DNA of 64,000 nucleotides from Haloarcula marismortui ATCC 43049 (GCF_000011085.1 NC_006397.1:224051-288050), one strand, 5' to 3'; shown: positions 44,148-53,876, numbered from the stretch's first letter. A program made the numbers and translations. The notes: a model not told the origin generated them from the sequence alone.

Positions 44148-45287
44148 ATGACTGACGTAACCTTACAGGACGTACGAAAGGAATTCGATGGTGTCGTCGC
44201 CGTGAAAAATATCGACCTCCAGATCCCGGACGGAGCGTTCGTGACCGTGGTCGGGCCGAGTGGCTGTGGCAAAAGCACCACGCTCCGGCTGATCGCCGGG
44301 CTAGAGCAGGCCACTGACGGCACGATTCAGATGGGCAATCAGGATGTCACCGGGGTTGAACCGAAAGACAGGGACGTTGCGATGGTGTTCCAGAACTACG
44401 CGCTGTACCCTCACATGACCGCGCGCCGGAACATCACGTTCGGGATGAAGTCCGCCGGCGACTTCAGTGACGAGGAAATCGACCGCCAAGTGGCGGAAGC
44501 CGCAGCGGTGCTTGACATCGAGGACCTCCTCGACCGGACGCCCGGTGAGTTATCCGGCGGCGAACGACAGCGAGTCGCACTCGGTCGGGCACTGGTCCGG
44601 GACCCAGAGGTGTTCCTCATGGACGAGCCGCTGTCGAACCTTGATGCCAAACTCCGCATCAAAATGCGGGCTGAGCTGGCGAAACTCCACAGCGAATTTG
44701 GCACCACCACTATCTACGTTACTCACGACCAGACAGAAGCGATGACGCTTGGTGATCGGGTGGTCGTGATGAACGACGGCCGCATCCAGCAGGTCGACAG
44801 TCCACAGCGGCTGTATGACTATCCAGAGACCCGGTTTGTCGCGGAGTTCATCGGCGACCCCGCGATGAATATGCTCTCTGTGGATATCATCCATGACGGA
44901 AGCGAATACGAGGCCGTCGGTCCGACGTTTCGCGTACCGCTACCCGAGGGTGACGGACTGGAAACAGCAGCCGGAGGACAGGCACTGCTGGGCATTCGGC
45001 CCGAGAGCCTGTCGTTAGCTGATTCGGCCGACCGAAGTTCGTTTACCGCTGAGATAACGGTTACCGAACCGCTCGGTGATAGCCTCTTGCTGGAGTGTCG
45101 GACTGGCGATCAGGCGTTCAAGCTGCACGCAGAGCCTCGAACCGCCGTCGAGCCGGGAGACCAAGTCGCGTTGACGCTTGATGCTGAGCGACTCCACCTG
45201 TTCGATCCACAGACGGGCGAAGCCATCTATCATGCAGCGGCGGCACAATCACTCGAACAAGCCGGCACTGTCGATTGTACCATCTGA
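44148..45287 (+). CDS. ugpC: Ugp-type ABC ATPase, UgpC/MsmX-like
   Basis: The 379-residue ATPase has Walker A GPSGCGKST (about 36-44), Q-loop MVFQNYALYPHMT, signature LSGGERQRVALGRALV, Walker B VFLMDEPLSNLDA and the His switch YVTHDQTEAM. The C-terminal TOBE regulatory domain (about 240-370) is of the MalK/UgpC type, with LLGIRPESLSL. It is the last gene of the ugpBAEC operon, 9 bp after ugpE. It energises import. Confidence 0.93.
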   Translation: MTDVTLQDVRKEFDGVVAVKNIDLQIPDGAFVTVVGPSGCGKSTTLRLIAGLEQATDGTIQMGNQDVTGVEPKDRDVAMVFQNYALYPHMTARRNITFGMKSAGDFSDEEIDRQVAEAAAVLDIEDLLDRTPGELSGGERQRVALGRALVRDPEVFLMDEPLSNLDAKLRIKMRAELAKLHSEFGTTTIYVTHDQTEAMTLGDRVVVMNDGRIQQVDSPQRLYDYPETRFVAEFIGDPAMNMLSVDIIHDGSEYEAVGPTFRVPLPEGDGLETAAGGQALLGIRPESLSLADSADRSSFTAEITVTEPLGDSLLLECRTGDQAFKLHAEPRTAVEPGDQVALTLDAERLHLFDPQTGEAIYHAAAAQSLEQAGTVDCTI

Positions 45288-45454
45288 ATTCACAGCTGTA
45301 AACCCGAGACAAACACTGGGCTCACCCGATAACAGGGGAGCCCTATCGCAGAGTCGTTGCTGGCGAGAAAGCCAAACACCGACACTTCCGGCTATTTCGG
45401 GCGCTACCTGTCGTTTCAACATAACTACAGCATCCCTTCTACTAATATTTATAC

Positions 45455-45545
45455 TATATACCAATATATACTCCCGTTCTACAGCCATTACTGGCTCTCT
45501 ACAGCGTAAATAAACTCAGGTAAACAAAACGGTATATACCAATAT
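45455..45545. repeat. Direct repeat TATATACCAATAT before the glpQ-like gene
   Basis: The 13-mer occurs exactly at 45455-45467 and 45533-45545. The second copy is about 36 bp before the glpQ-like start and probably includes its TATA box. A related stretch (tatatacatattgg) lies in the ugpB promoter at about 40920, which suggests joint control. The rest of 45288-45580 is AT-rich with no gene seen. Confidence 0.45.
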
Positions 45546-45580
45546 TACCAATCAATAGTTATATATAGATTGTGTAGGTA

Positions 45581-46537
45581 ATGGCCCACGGAATGGTTCG
45601 AATACCAGACATATGCCGTCGAACTGTGCTGAAGAGTACGTCTGCCGCCGCTCTGGGGTCCATCGTTGGAACTGGGGCTGCCAGGGAAAACGACCACGAC
45701 AGTACCGAGCCGCCTATCGCTACCACACCGATTCTGGCTGCACACCGCGGCTACCGCGGTCTGTATCCTCAAAACACCATTGCTGCCGTCCAACAGGCAG
45801 CGTACGGTGGGCGTCGCAGTCAGGGGTACGACACCGACATGATGGAGTGTGACCTCGTTCCTGCGGGCGGTAAGCCCTGGAAGGGCGAAGACTTCGAAAT
45901 CGTCGTTTTCCACGACGATAAGCTGGATAACCTGACAGATGAATCCGGATACGTCTGGGAGAACAATGTAGAGACTGTGCTGAACGCCGAAATCCGTGAC
46001 AGCGGTCAGACGATACCCCGATTAGACGAGTTCGTCGAAGCCACTCCGGATAGCATCCCGCTCAACATTGAGTGGAAAGCTGCAGGTGTCTCGCCCGATG
46101 ATGACGCGTCAGCATCCGCTGTCGAGACCTGGGACCCGTTTACCGAACAGGCACTTGATGTCCTCTCCACTCACGAGAACGACTTTATTGTCCAGTCGTT
46201 CCAAAAGGCTGCGCTGCAGTCTGTCCAAAACTCAGACCCCGATATTCCGATAGCGTACTTGCTCTGGGATTCAATCGAAGAGGGCCTTGCTGTTGTCCGT
46301 GACCTGGACGCAGAGTACATCCAGCCGCCGTACAACATGATTATGAACACCCCCTTCTTCAACGAGGATTATTACCTCGAAGACCCAGGTTTCGCTGAGA
46401 TCGATCTGGTCGAGACCGCTCACGAGGAAGGTCGGAAAGTAATCCCGTACACGATAACGACATGGCATCAGGCGGAGAAACTGGTCGAGGCCGGTGTTGA
46501 TGGCATCATCGCTGACTACCCCGGCGTGCTCGACTGA
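45581..46537 (+). CDS. glpQ: Exported glycerophosphodiester phosphodiesterase (GlpQ-like)
   Basis: The 318-residue protein has a Tat signal (ICRRTVLKSTSAAALGSIVG) without a lipobox, so it should be secreted. The GDPD barrel shows HRGYRGLYPQNTIAAVQQA with the catalytic His and Arg, DMMECDLV with metal ligands, EIVVFHDDKLDNLTD with the second His, LNIEWKAAG and the closing GVDGIIADYPG. It hydrolyses glycerophosphodiesters to glycerol phosphate, which the adjacent Ugp importer can take up. It has its own promoter. Confidence 0.92.
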   Translation: MAHGMVRIPDICRRTVLKSTSAAALGSIVGTGAARENDHDSTEPPIATTPILAAHRGYRGLYPQNTIAAVQQAAYGGRRSQGYDTDMMECDLVPAGGKPWKGEDFEIVVFHDDKLDNLTDESGYVWENNVETVLNAEIRDSGQTIPRLDEFVEATPDSIPLNIEWKAAGVSPDDDASASAVETWDPFTEQALDVLSTHENDFIVQSFQKAALQSVQNSDPDIPIAYLLWDSIEEGLAVVRDLDAEYIQPPYNMIMNTPFFNEDYYLEDPGFAEIDLVETAHEEGRKVIPYTITTWHQAEKLVEAGVDGIIADYPGVLD

Positions 46538-46596
46538 TATTTGATGCAGCGGCGCAGTGGGAACGGGTTACCGCCCCTCGTTCCCGCCCGGCCCTA

Positions 46597-47385
46597 TCAT
46601 CCGTTTTCTACGATCGCTGCCAGCTCTGACAGGTCGGTCACAACGTGGTCAGCAATCACGTCACTTTCCGCTAAGTCCGCCGGACTGGTAACGCCAGTTA
46701 GTGGCAGTACCGTCTCCATTCCAGCTTGGTTTCCCATCCTGATGTCTGTCCCAAGCCGGTCACCGATCATAAGACAGCGGTCCGGCTCTCCACCGACCCG
46801 TTCCAGAGCCATCTGCAGGATTACGTTGGACGGTTTACCGATCAACTGGTCCAATTCCTGCCCAGTCACTCCCTCTATCGCTCCGATCATCCCTGCCGCA
46901 TCGGGTATCTCACCCCCCTCTACAGGACACGTCCGGTCCGGATTGGTGGCAACGAAAACCGCGTTGTTCTCAGTGAGTGCAATTAGCGCATCCTGTAGCG
47001 TCTGGTAATCAAAACCGAAATCAAGTGACGCGATCACGGTGCCTGCTCGCTCTGGGTCGGTTGTCGTGTCCAGCCCAGCGGCGCGCAATTCCGCAACCAA
47101 GGCGTCCTCGCCGATAACATAGATTTTGCGCTCCGGATACTGCGCGGATAGATAATCCGCTGCTGCAGTGGCGGACGTGATTATGTCATCACTGCTGCAA
47201 TCAATGCCCAGCGCGTTCAGCTTCTCACAATACTTCTCTCGCCGGTCAATCGGCTTGTTAGTAACAAATAGCGTCGAAAGCCCCGCTTCACGCACTGTCT
47301 GTACGCCTTCGGCGGCGTTTTCAACTAACGAATCACCACGATATACCGTACCGTCGAGGTCGATAATTGCACTTGTGTATGTCAT
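46597..47385 (-). CDS. HAD-superfamily IIA phosphatase (NagD/glycerol-phosphatase type)
   Basis: The 262-residue protein has all HAD motifs: IIDLDGTVYRGD (nucleophile Asp9 and Asp11), LFVTNKPIDRR, LIGKPSN and CLMIGDRLGTDIRMG. The C2-type cap (about 80-180) is that of subfamily IIA, which includes NagD, phosphoglycolate and glycerol-phosphate phosphatases. It converges with the glpQ-like gene, and dephosphorylation of imported glycerol phosphate is a reasonable role. That is inferred only from location. Confidence 0.87.
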   Translation of the reverse strand: MTYTSAIIDLDGTVYRGDSLVENAAEGVQTVREAGLSTLFVTNKPIDRREKYCEKLNALGIDCSSDDIITSATAAADYLSAQYPERKIYVIGEDALVAELRAAGLDTTTDPERAGTVIASLDFGFDYQTLQDALIALTENNAVFVATNPDRTCPVEGGEIPDAAGMIGAIEGVTGQELDQLIGKPSNVILQMALERVGGEPDRCLMIGDRLGTDIRMGNQAGMETVLPLTGVTSPADLAESDVIADHVVTDLSELAAIVENG

Positions 47386-47506
47386 CTAGAATCCTCCGTC
47401 TCAAACCGTGACGCTTCCGCAGCAGCCGCTGCTGGCGAGATCACAGGCGCTTTCTTGGCTGTAGGGACCGCGACAACCCTCGAAACACGCCGATAGCTTT
47501 GCCCGT

Positions 47507-48808
47507 TCATACTAATTGGACGCTGATGACCACGCCACCGATCCCGATGAGGGACAAGTAGAGCGATTTTCGTACGACCGGTGACAGCAGTGAACGGTTG
47601 ATACTCGTTGCAAACCCGATTTTCACGAGGATACTGGAGAGCGTCCCGGCCAGCACACCCTGTGCCGCGACTGTCGGCGATATCTGTCCTGTCGACGTCA
47701 GCGTCACTGCAGTCGTTGTCGTCGTGCCGCTCGAGACGATGCCACTGAGGAAGCTCGTAATCAGGAATCCGGCTGTTCCGAATATGCGCTGTGCGCCAGC
47801 AGTGAGAATCAAGACGGCAAGGAAGAGCACGCCGAATTTTAGCGCGTTCGCGCTGCTAAACGGCGAGTCAAAATCCAGTTCCAGATCACCCTCCCAGTCG
47901 CTATCGTAATATGCGAGTCCGACGCCACTGATAGCGATCAGGCCGAGTGGTAGTCCAACACTGACTGCCGACTCGGGGACGAACGCAACGATGATCGCTA
48001 AATTACGGACCGCCATCGCCGCATCAGCGATCAGTATCGTTCCCACCGCGAGCTCTGTGATCCCAGTGTTGTTCTTTGCCCGGCCCGCGATTTCGCCGAT
48101 CACTGCAGTTGAGTTCACCAAGCCGCCGAAGAAGCCGGTGACAGCGATCCCTTTACTGCCGTATCGCTGCATCACGATATAGTTCACAAACCCGATCCCG
48201 CTGACTGCGATCACGAGCATCCAGACCAGTTTCGGATCAATCGCATCCCATGGCCCGTACGTTCCGCCGGGCAAGAGCGGATACACGACAAACGAAATAA
48301 TCGCAAACTCACCGGCGCTGCGTACTTCCTCTCGCGATAGCTGGTTCGCAAACTCGTGTAACTCCCTTCGAAGGACGAGCAGGAATGACGACGTAATGCC
48401 AATAATGACGCCGATAAGGACGTGGTTGGCTCCAACCAGAATCCCGACCGCGTACGCGACAAGGAGTGAAGTCGATGTTGTCAGGGACAGGCCAGAATCT
48501 AGCTCACCATCGTCGCCGGTCCACTGTGCGACTATGCCCCGGATTCCGAGTAATCCGCCCTGTACGAGTACCAGTGCCCCTCCCGAGGCAAGTAGTATCG
48601 TCTCGTTGAGAGACATTGCGGCAGCGCCGACCAGACTGGTCAGCGTAAACGTGCGGATTCCTGCTGACTTGTTTGCCCACTCTCGTTCAAGCCCAAGCAG
48701 CATACCCAGTGCACCTGCAATAAAAAGGTGTAGTATCTCAGTATCGACAGTTATCCCCTCTATACCTCCGAAAACAGCCGTATTCGCGATTGCACTCATT
48801 ACAGTCAT
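47507..48808 (-). CDS. MgtC/SapB and DUF4010 family membrane protein (second copy)
   Basis: The 433-residue membrane protein has the same architecture as the gene at 4.9-6.2 kb. The MgtC-like half has AGALGMLLGLEREWANKSAGI, and the DUF4010 half has FFGGLVNSTAVIGEIAGRA and SGIVSSGTTTTTAVTL. About twelve hydrophobic segments are present. The ATG at 48799 is an equally good start. It lies between the two phosphorus-uptake clusters, which fits the known link of MgtC proteins to phosphate and magnesium homeostasis. Confidence 0.85.
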   Translation of the reverse strand: MTVMSAIANTAVFGGIEGITVDTEILHLFIAGALGMLLGLEREWANKSAGIRTFTLTSLVGAAAMSLNETILLASGGALVLVQGGLLGIRGIVAQWTGDDGELDSGLSLTTSTSLLVAYAVGILVGANHVLIGVIIGITSSFLLVLRRELHEFANQLSREEVRSAGEFAIISFVVYPLLPGGTYGPWDAIDPKLVWMLVIAVSGIGFVNYIVMQRYGSKGIAVTGFFGGLVNSTAVIGEIAGRAKNNTGITELAVGTILIADAAMAVRNLAIIVAFVPESAVSVGLPLGLIAISGVGLAYYDSDWEGDLELDFDSPFSSANALKFGVLFLAVLILTAGAQRIFGTAGFLITSFLSGIVSSGTTTTTAVTLTSTGQISPTVAAQGVLAGTLSSILVKIGFATSINRSLLSPVVRKSLYLSLIGIGGVVISVQLV

Positions 48809-49108
48809 CTTATCTTACAAACGGTGGTTCCGTCATTTTTATATAGTCTATATACTACTATGTTCTATATGGAGACAAATATACTGATGGGTAATAGGTG
48901 TTGGCCTTGAGGCTAGCTTGAATATCGCCATGGCCCCTGCGGAGACCGGAAAATCTCCCTCGATTACCGGCTAGTATATAGAGCCTGTCATATACTGAAT
49001 TCTGATACTTATTCTAAATTCTATATGAAGAGAGCCTAAAACTCGATACGAGGTAATTATGGTTTTGTCAGATTTAAACATAAATACTTTTTAACCCAGA
49101 TTTCGCAT
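48809..49108. promoter_or_regulatory. AT-rich divergent control region before phnD
   Basis: This 300-bp region between the DUF4010 gene and phnD holds no gene. It has several TATA-like blocks (tatatagtctatatacta near 48840) and two related copies, gttctatatggaga near 48861 and attctatatgaaga near 49018. The latter may be binding sites for a phosphate regulator. Confidence 0.4.
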
Positions 49109-50278
49109 ATGTCTGCGTCGACAATGAAACAGAACCCAGTTGACCGACGATCTGTGTTAAAAATCGGCGCTACTGCGCTCGCAGCAGGCGTTGCAGGCTG
49201 TTCTCAGGAGAGCAGTCAGAGCACCGAAACATCCGGCGGAGACGGTAGTGACGGGTCCAGTAGCGGTGACGGTGGGTCCGGACAGAGTAACGATTACCCC
49301 GAGTTCGATCCGTCGAATCCGGAGTTCCCGCAGTTGATGCAGACGCTCATCGAGGCCGGGTTCGAGACAGGGTCTCTACAGGACCTGAAGAACATGGAGG
49401 AACGCGAGAAGCCTCGCTACGGTGACCCCGTTCAGAGTACTCCCGATAATGAAGACGAGCTCATTGACCCGGACCGTATTGCGTTTGCGATGACGCCGAC
49501 GGAAGACCCGGCGGTCTATCGAGATACGATGCAGCCGCTGATGGACAACATCGCCGAAGAGACCGGGAAATCCGTTAAATACTTCCCCCTCAACTCGTAC
49601 GCGTCCCAGGTCGAGGCGATGCGGTCCGAACGCCTCCACGTCGCCGGGTTCTCTACTGGGCCGACGCCCTTTGCTGTGAACCTGGCCGGTGCTGTCCCGT
49701 TCTCGCTCCAGATTTCGAAGGCAGGTGACTTCGGCTATCGGCTGTGGCTGGCTACGCAGGCAGATAACGACGATATCTCCTCGCTGGCGGACCTCGAAGG
49801 CAAGCGCGTCGCACACGCCGAGCCCTCGTCCAACTCCGGGAACCTCGCCCCGCGTGCGCTGTTCTCGAACCAGGGCGTCACTCCGGGCGAAGACTACGAG
49901 GTGAGTTATTCCGGCGGCCACGAACAGAGCATTCTGGGCGTTGCAAACGACGACTACGACGCTGCCCCCGTTTGTAGCACCTGTGTCACGCGCGTTGCAG
50001 AAGCAGACAACATCGACCCGACGAACCTCAAAGTCGTGTGGGCCAGCAATCCGTTCCCCACGACGAGTTTCTGTTACCGCTACAACCTGAAGCCGGAACT
50101 TCAGGAGGGTATCAGGGCGGCGTTCATCGACTACGACTACTCGGACACCAAAATCGCGGAGGTGTTCGGTGGTCGCGGAACGTGGACGGAGATTGATTAC
50201 GCTACGACCTACGATATCATCCTCCAGATTCAGGAGAACAACGATATCACGTACCAGATCGACAACATCGAAGGCTAA
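49109..50278 (+). CDS. phnD: Phosphonate/phosphite ABC substrate-binding lipoprotein
   Basis: The 389-residue protein has a Tat signal (DRRSVLKIGATALAAG) and lipobox GVAGC, then a Ser/Gly/Asp-rich linker of about 30 residues. The PhnD-type domain shows DRIAFAMTPTEDPAVYRD, LHVAGFSTGPTPFAVNLAG, KRVAHAEPSSNSGNLAPR and YSGGHEQSILGVANDDYDA. These are typical of phosphonate, phosphite or phosphate-ester binding proteins. It is followed 15 bp later by the ATPase gene. Confidence 0.9.
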   Translation: MSASTMKQNPVDRRSVLKIGATALAAGVAGCSQESSQSTETSGGDGSDGSSSGDGGSGQSNDYPEFDPSNPEFPQLMQTLIEAGFETGSLQDLKNMEEREKPRYGDPVQSTPDNEDELIDPDRIAFAMTPTEDPAVYRDTMQPLMDNIAEETGKSVKYFPLNSYASQVEAMRSERLHVAGFSTGPTPFAVNLAGAVPFSLQISKAGDFGYRLWLATQADNDDISSLADLEGKRVAHAEPSSNSGNLAPRALFSNQGVTPGEDYEVSYSGGHEQSILGVANDDYDAAPVCSTCVTRVAEADNIDPTNLKVVWASNPFPTTSFCYRYNLKPELQEGIRAAFIDYDYSDTKIAEVFGGRGTWTEIDYATTYDIILQIQENNDITYQIDNIEG

Positions 50279-50293
50279 GAAGAGACCCAAATA

Positions 50294-51109
50294 ATGCTCA
50301 CTGTAGATAATTTGGAAAAAACGTACGACTCCGGTGATCGAGCACTCAAAGGTGTCTCATTCGAAGTCAGTGGTAACGAGATCGTTGCGATTATCGGGCC
50401 AAGCGGGGCCGGAAAAAGCACGCTCGTTCGTAGCATCAACAGGCTGACCGAGCCAACTGGCGGGCGCATCTCGCTTGACGATACAGAGGTGACCGGGCTG
50501 GAGAAATCAGCCCTTCGCGATGTCCGTCGCGATATGGGCATGATCTTCCAGGAGTTCAATCTCGTAGAGCGCCTGACGGTCATGGAGAACATCCTCTCCG
50601 GTCGCCTGGGCTATCTCAGTACGTGGAACGCGTTCCGGCGGAACTTCCCTCCGGAGGACATCAGGCGCGCACGCGAGATTCTCAGCCGGGTGAATCTGGA
50701 GGGTGTCGAGAACAACCGTGCAGATGAACTTTCCGGCGGCCAGCGACAGCGCGTTGGTATCGCCCGTGCCGTCATTCAGCGGCCGAAAATCCTGCTCGCT
50801 GACGAGCCGACGAGCGCGCTGGACCCTGACACCTCCCGAGAGGTCATGAGCCTCTTGACGGACATCGCCCACGAAGACGATATCCCGATCATCATCAACA
50901 TCCACGAAGTCGATCTAGCGGTCGACTACGCGGACCGGATAATCGGCCTCAGTGACGGTGAAATCGTCTTTAACGGCCCACCTGACGACCTAGATCAGGC
51001 AGCCAGAGACGAGATCTATCGCGGCGGTGAATCAATTGCGGACCGTGAAGAGCCGAGTGCTGGTAACAGCACTGACGCTGATGACGTCATTGCCGAACGA
51101 GGTGACTAA
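50294..51109 (+). CDS. phnC: Phosphonate-type ABC ATPase
   Basis: The 271-residue ATPase has Walker [19 protein letters not shown]-loop [14 protein letters not shown], signature [15 protein letters not shown], Walker [14 protein letters not shown] and switch [10 protein letters not shown]. The insertion [18 protein letters not shown] after the Q-loop is diagnostic of PhnC. The C-terminus is an acidic tail. It lies between phnD and two phnE genes in one operon. Confidence 0.93.
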   Translation: MLTVDNLEKTYDSGDRALKGVSFEVSGNEIVAIIGPSGAGKSTLVRSINRLTEPTGGRISLDDTEVTGLEKSALRDVRRDMGMIFQEFNLVERLTVMENILSGRLGYLSTWNAFRRNFPPEDIRRAREILSRVNLEGVENNRADELSGGQRQRVGIARAVIQRPKILLADEPTSALDPDTSREVMSLLTDIAHEDDIPIIINIHEVDLAVDYADRIIGLSDGEIVFNGPPDDLDQAARDEIYRGGESIADREEPSAGNSTDADDVIAERGD

Positions 51110-51114
51110 TCAAT

Positions 51115-51930
51115 ATGGCTGCTGAATCTGGATCGACCGTTGAAGGATCTTGGGAGCGGCCCACAGTCTTCTACAACAAGAAAGTCAAGTATCTCATCTA
51201 CGGGCTTATCTTGTTGTTCTTCGCGTATAGCTTCTGGAACCTTCGGATTTCCCCCAGCCGATTTGTTCGCGGGATCGGAGCCGGTGTCGAACTCATCACG
51301 AGTATGCTACCACCGGCATACACTCCGTCGCAACGGGAACTCCTCATTCAGGGCATCGTCGAGAGCATCGTGATGACGATTGTCGCCACGACAATCGGCA
51401 TCATCGTCAGCGTGCCGGTCGCGATTATGGCTTCGAATAACCTCTCGCCGAAGCCAGTCTACTATGTCGGTCGCAGCATCGTTGCCGTCACGCGCTCGCT
51501 CCACGAGCTCATTGTTGCGATCATCATGGTCAAAGCGGTCGGGTTCGGTCCACTCGCTGGTGTCCTTGCACTTGCGTTCAAAACGATCGGATTCTTCGCG
51601 AAACTCCTCGCAGAGGAGATCGAAGATATCGACCGTGGGCAGATGGAGGCAATAACTGCCGCCGGTGGGACGCCCGTCCAGACGTATCTCTACGGCGTCC
51701 TCCCGCAGGTGATGCCCCGGATCGTCGGGCTGTCGATTTACCGGCTCGACATCAATCTCCGTCACAGCACTGTCGTCGGAATTGTCGGAGCCGGTGGTAT
51801 CGGGATCACGCTGCTGAACTCCTTCGATAAGTACGATTACCAGTTCAGCATGGCGATTATCGCTGTCATCGTCGCGATCGTCATGGTCGGTGAAGGTGTC
51901 AGCGCTCTCGCCCGGAGGCGGATCCAATAA
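51115..51930 (+). CDS. phnE: Phosphonate-type ABC permease (first PhnE)
   Basis: The 271-residue permease has about six helices and the coupling motif MEAITAAGGTPVQTYLYGVLPQVMP. The first helix follows a polar N-terminus of about 25 residues. The membrane-proximal segment TMLPPAYTPS and the end GAGGIGITLLNSFDKYDYQF are typical of PhnE. The ATG at 51115 follows the phnC stop by 5 bp. It overlaps the next permease start by 1 bp. Confidence 0.92.
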   Translation: MAAESGSTVEGSWERPTVFYNKKVKYLIYGLILLFFAYSFWNLRISPSRFVRGIGAGVELITSMLPPAYTPSQRELLIQGIVESIVMTIVATTIGIIVSVPVAIMASNNLSPKPVYYVGRSIVAVTRSLHELIVAIIMVKAVGFGPLAGVLALAFKTIGFFAKLLAEEIEDIDRGQMEAITAAGGTPVQTYLYGVLPQVMPRIVGLSIYRLDINLRHSTVVGIVGAGGIGITLLNSFDKYDYQFSMAIIAVIVAIVMVGEGVSALARRRIQ

Positions 51931-52724
51931 TGTCAAACAGCACTGACTCCTGGAGTCGGTTCGATCGCCGTGAGCGCTTACTCCGGTTCTTCGGGCTGCT
52001 GGCTGGCCTCGTCATTCTGGTCGCAGCCTGGCGCGCCATGGAAGTGAATTACGGCTACGCCGTGACTGCCCCGCGTGAGCTGGCTGACCTCTTCGGTCGG
52101 ATGTATCCGCCCAATGTCGGATACTCGCGAAAGATTGTCGGGCCGCTGCTTGAGACGATCAATATCTCGATCCTCGGCACGGCACTGGCCATCGTGATGG
52201 CGATTCCGGTCGCGTTCCTCGGTGCCAGCAACACGACACCCAACAAGCCGGCGTACCTGCTGGGTAAGTTCATCATCTCGTTTACCCGTTCGGTGAACGT
52301 CATCATCTGGGCACTGATCTTCGTGGTCATCTTCGGCCCGGGGGCCCTCGCTGGCGTGCTGGCGATTTCGATCAGATCTATCGGGTTCACTGCAAAGCTA
52401 ATCGCGGAAGCCATCGAAGAGATCGACCGCGGGTCTGTTGAGGCGGTCACTGCAGCTGGGGCATCGCCCGTTGATGTACTCATCTACAGTATCGTTCCAC
52501 AGATCAAGCCGGCGTTCATCAGCGTCGCGACGCTTCGATGGGACATCAACGTCAGAGCGTCAACGATCATCGGGTTCGTCGGTGCAGGCGGTATCGGTGT
52601 CCCGCTGCAGACTGAGATCAACTACTTCAACTGGGAAGCAGTCCTGACGATCCTCATCTCGATTCTGGGCCTTGTGCTCATCAGTGAAGGTATCTCGGCC
52701 TATCTGCGCAAGAAAGTAATGTAG
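51930..52724 (+). CDS. phnE: Phosphonate-type ABC permease (second PhnE)
   Basis: The 264-residue permease is a paralogue of the preceding one, with about six helices, VEAVTAAGASPVDVLIYSIV as coupling loop and GAGGIGVPLQTEINYFNWE near the end. Two different PhnE subunits suggest a heterodimeric channel, as in some phosphite (Ptx) and phosphonate systems. It is the last gene of phnDCEE. No C-P lyase or phosphite dehydrogenase gene follows, so the substrate must be processed elsewhere. Confidence 0.92.
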   Translation: MSNSTDSWSRFDRRERLLRFFGLLAGLVILVAAWRAMEVNYGYAVTAPRELADLFGRMYPPNVGYSRKIVGPLLETINISILGTALAIVMAIPVAFLGASNTTPNKPAYLLGKFIISFTRSVNVIIWALIFVVIFGPGALAGVLAISIRSIGFTAKLIAEAIEEIDRGSVEAVTAAGASPVDVLIYSIVPQIKPAFISVATLRWDINVRASTIIGFVGAGGIGVPLQTEINYFNWEAVLTILISILGLVLISEGISAYLRKKVM

Positions 52725-53711
52725 GCGATCGCAGCTCGCATCGCCTATTATTCTGATATCTGCTTAGATAATATTATAGAACTATTGTCAAAAGACTTAT
52801 GTATTTGGAGTATATATAGCCAGTGGGGCCAACGCCAGTGTCTGCCAACCTGGTTTTCCCCTTCTCCGTTTTGACAGACCTCTTCTCGCCAGAGACAGTT
52901 TCGCGAGATGGGTCCTTCTGGATAGATGCATAGGACATCGACCTGTTGTCTGGGCCCGAATACCAGAGCAGTCTGCTACAGTCCGCTCGTTGCTTTCGCC
53001 GCCGAAAAATTGACCACGCTGACTCCGGGCAAAGCATGGTCAGATAGGCTATGCAGTGATCAAACCAGAACTTACGAGTACGGGTCCAAGTCGGTGGTTT
53101 TGATTTTGGCAGTGCCCCTGATTCACTGGAGCAGGCTAGATTCCCGAATTGAATATCCCGTCCGACCCTGGCACTTGCACTACTATGTATACGATTGATT
53201 CTAATGTATACACGCATTCCAGAGCCACGCCGTCATGCCCAAGTCGCACTGTAGCCGCTTCGCTGCTGGAGAGCCACGGCATGGCGGCAGCCGAATAGCC
53301 GCACAAGTGTCACGAGAACCACCAGCTCCTCACTGCAGGTCAGCAAAGAAATGGTGGGCAGCCGGGGGGAGTGGCATGCACGCACCATTCGAAGTCGTCA
53401 TCCACGACGACAGGTTCTGGACTCGGGCCAATCGATGATCTGGATTGGATTCAAGGGGAAATGGAGCGAGGACCAGAACCCAACCGACCAGTATACAGTT
53501 GGTAATAAAAACGGTTGTGATATCTGCTTGCTGTCTGTCGATTCTGTGATTTCTGTGCAGCACGCACGCGCTATCAGAAGCGGCGAATTGTCCGGTCAAC
53601 TGTCAGCGAGACTGTCACAATTATGCCCACTCGTTTACGGGAACACCGAAACAGTCCCAGAGTGACACCCTCTCTGTCTGTGTCACGGGTAGTGCTTCTC
53701 TTTTAGACGAT
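52725..53711. other. Approximately 1-kb region without a recognisable gene
   Basis: Open frames here (for example 52774-53217 minus and 53235-53438 plus) have basic, cysteine- and serine-rich composition unlike the acidic neighbours and no motif I recognise. GC content is lower than around it. It may hold decayed mobile-element DNA. No terminal repeats were found. Confidence 0.4.
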
Positions 53712-53873
53712 TCACATCTCGCTCACATCGGTTGTGACCGGATGGTTCGGGTGCCCATCACCAAGTCGTTCAGATGCTTCCCGAAGCTGTGACCAGATAG
53801 ATGCCTCGCTACCACTGCTCCAGAAAGTCGCCGTGCCCGTTCGTACCACTTGGCTTGCTTGAACAACCAACAT
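53712..53873 (-). CDS. 53-residue protein coupled to a universal stress protein gene
   Basis: This short frame starts at the ATG at 53873, 3 bp after the stop of the Usp gene on the same strand. The peptide (MLVVQASQVVRTGTATFWSS at the start, LREASERLGDGHPNHPVTTD near the end) is polar and partly helical with no membrane segment. Composition and spacing support it as a real gene. I do not recognise the family with certainty. Confidence 0.55.
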   Translation of the reverse strand: MLVVQASQVVRTGTATFWSSGSEASIWSQLREASERLGDGHPNHPVTTDVSEM

Positions 53874-53876
53874 TAC

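Noticed and set aside
49376..50290. 304-codon minus-strand frame over phnD
   Set aside because: Shadow of the PhnD-type lipoprotein.
52774..53217. 147-codon minus-strand frame after the phn operon
   Set aside because: Basic and Ser/Lys-rich, with no recognisable fold and no promoter or operon context.
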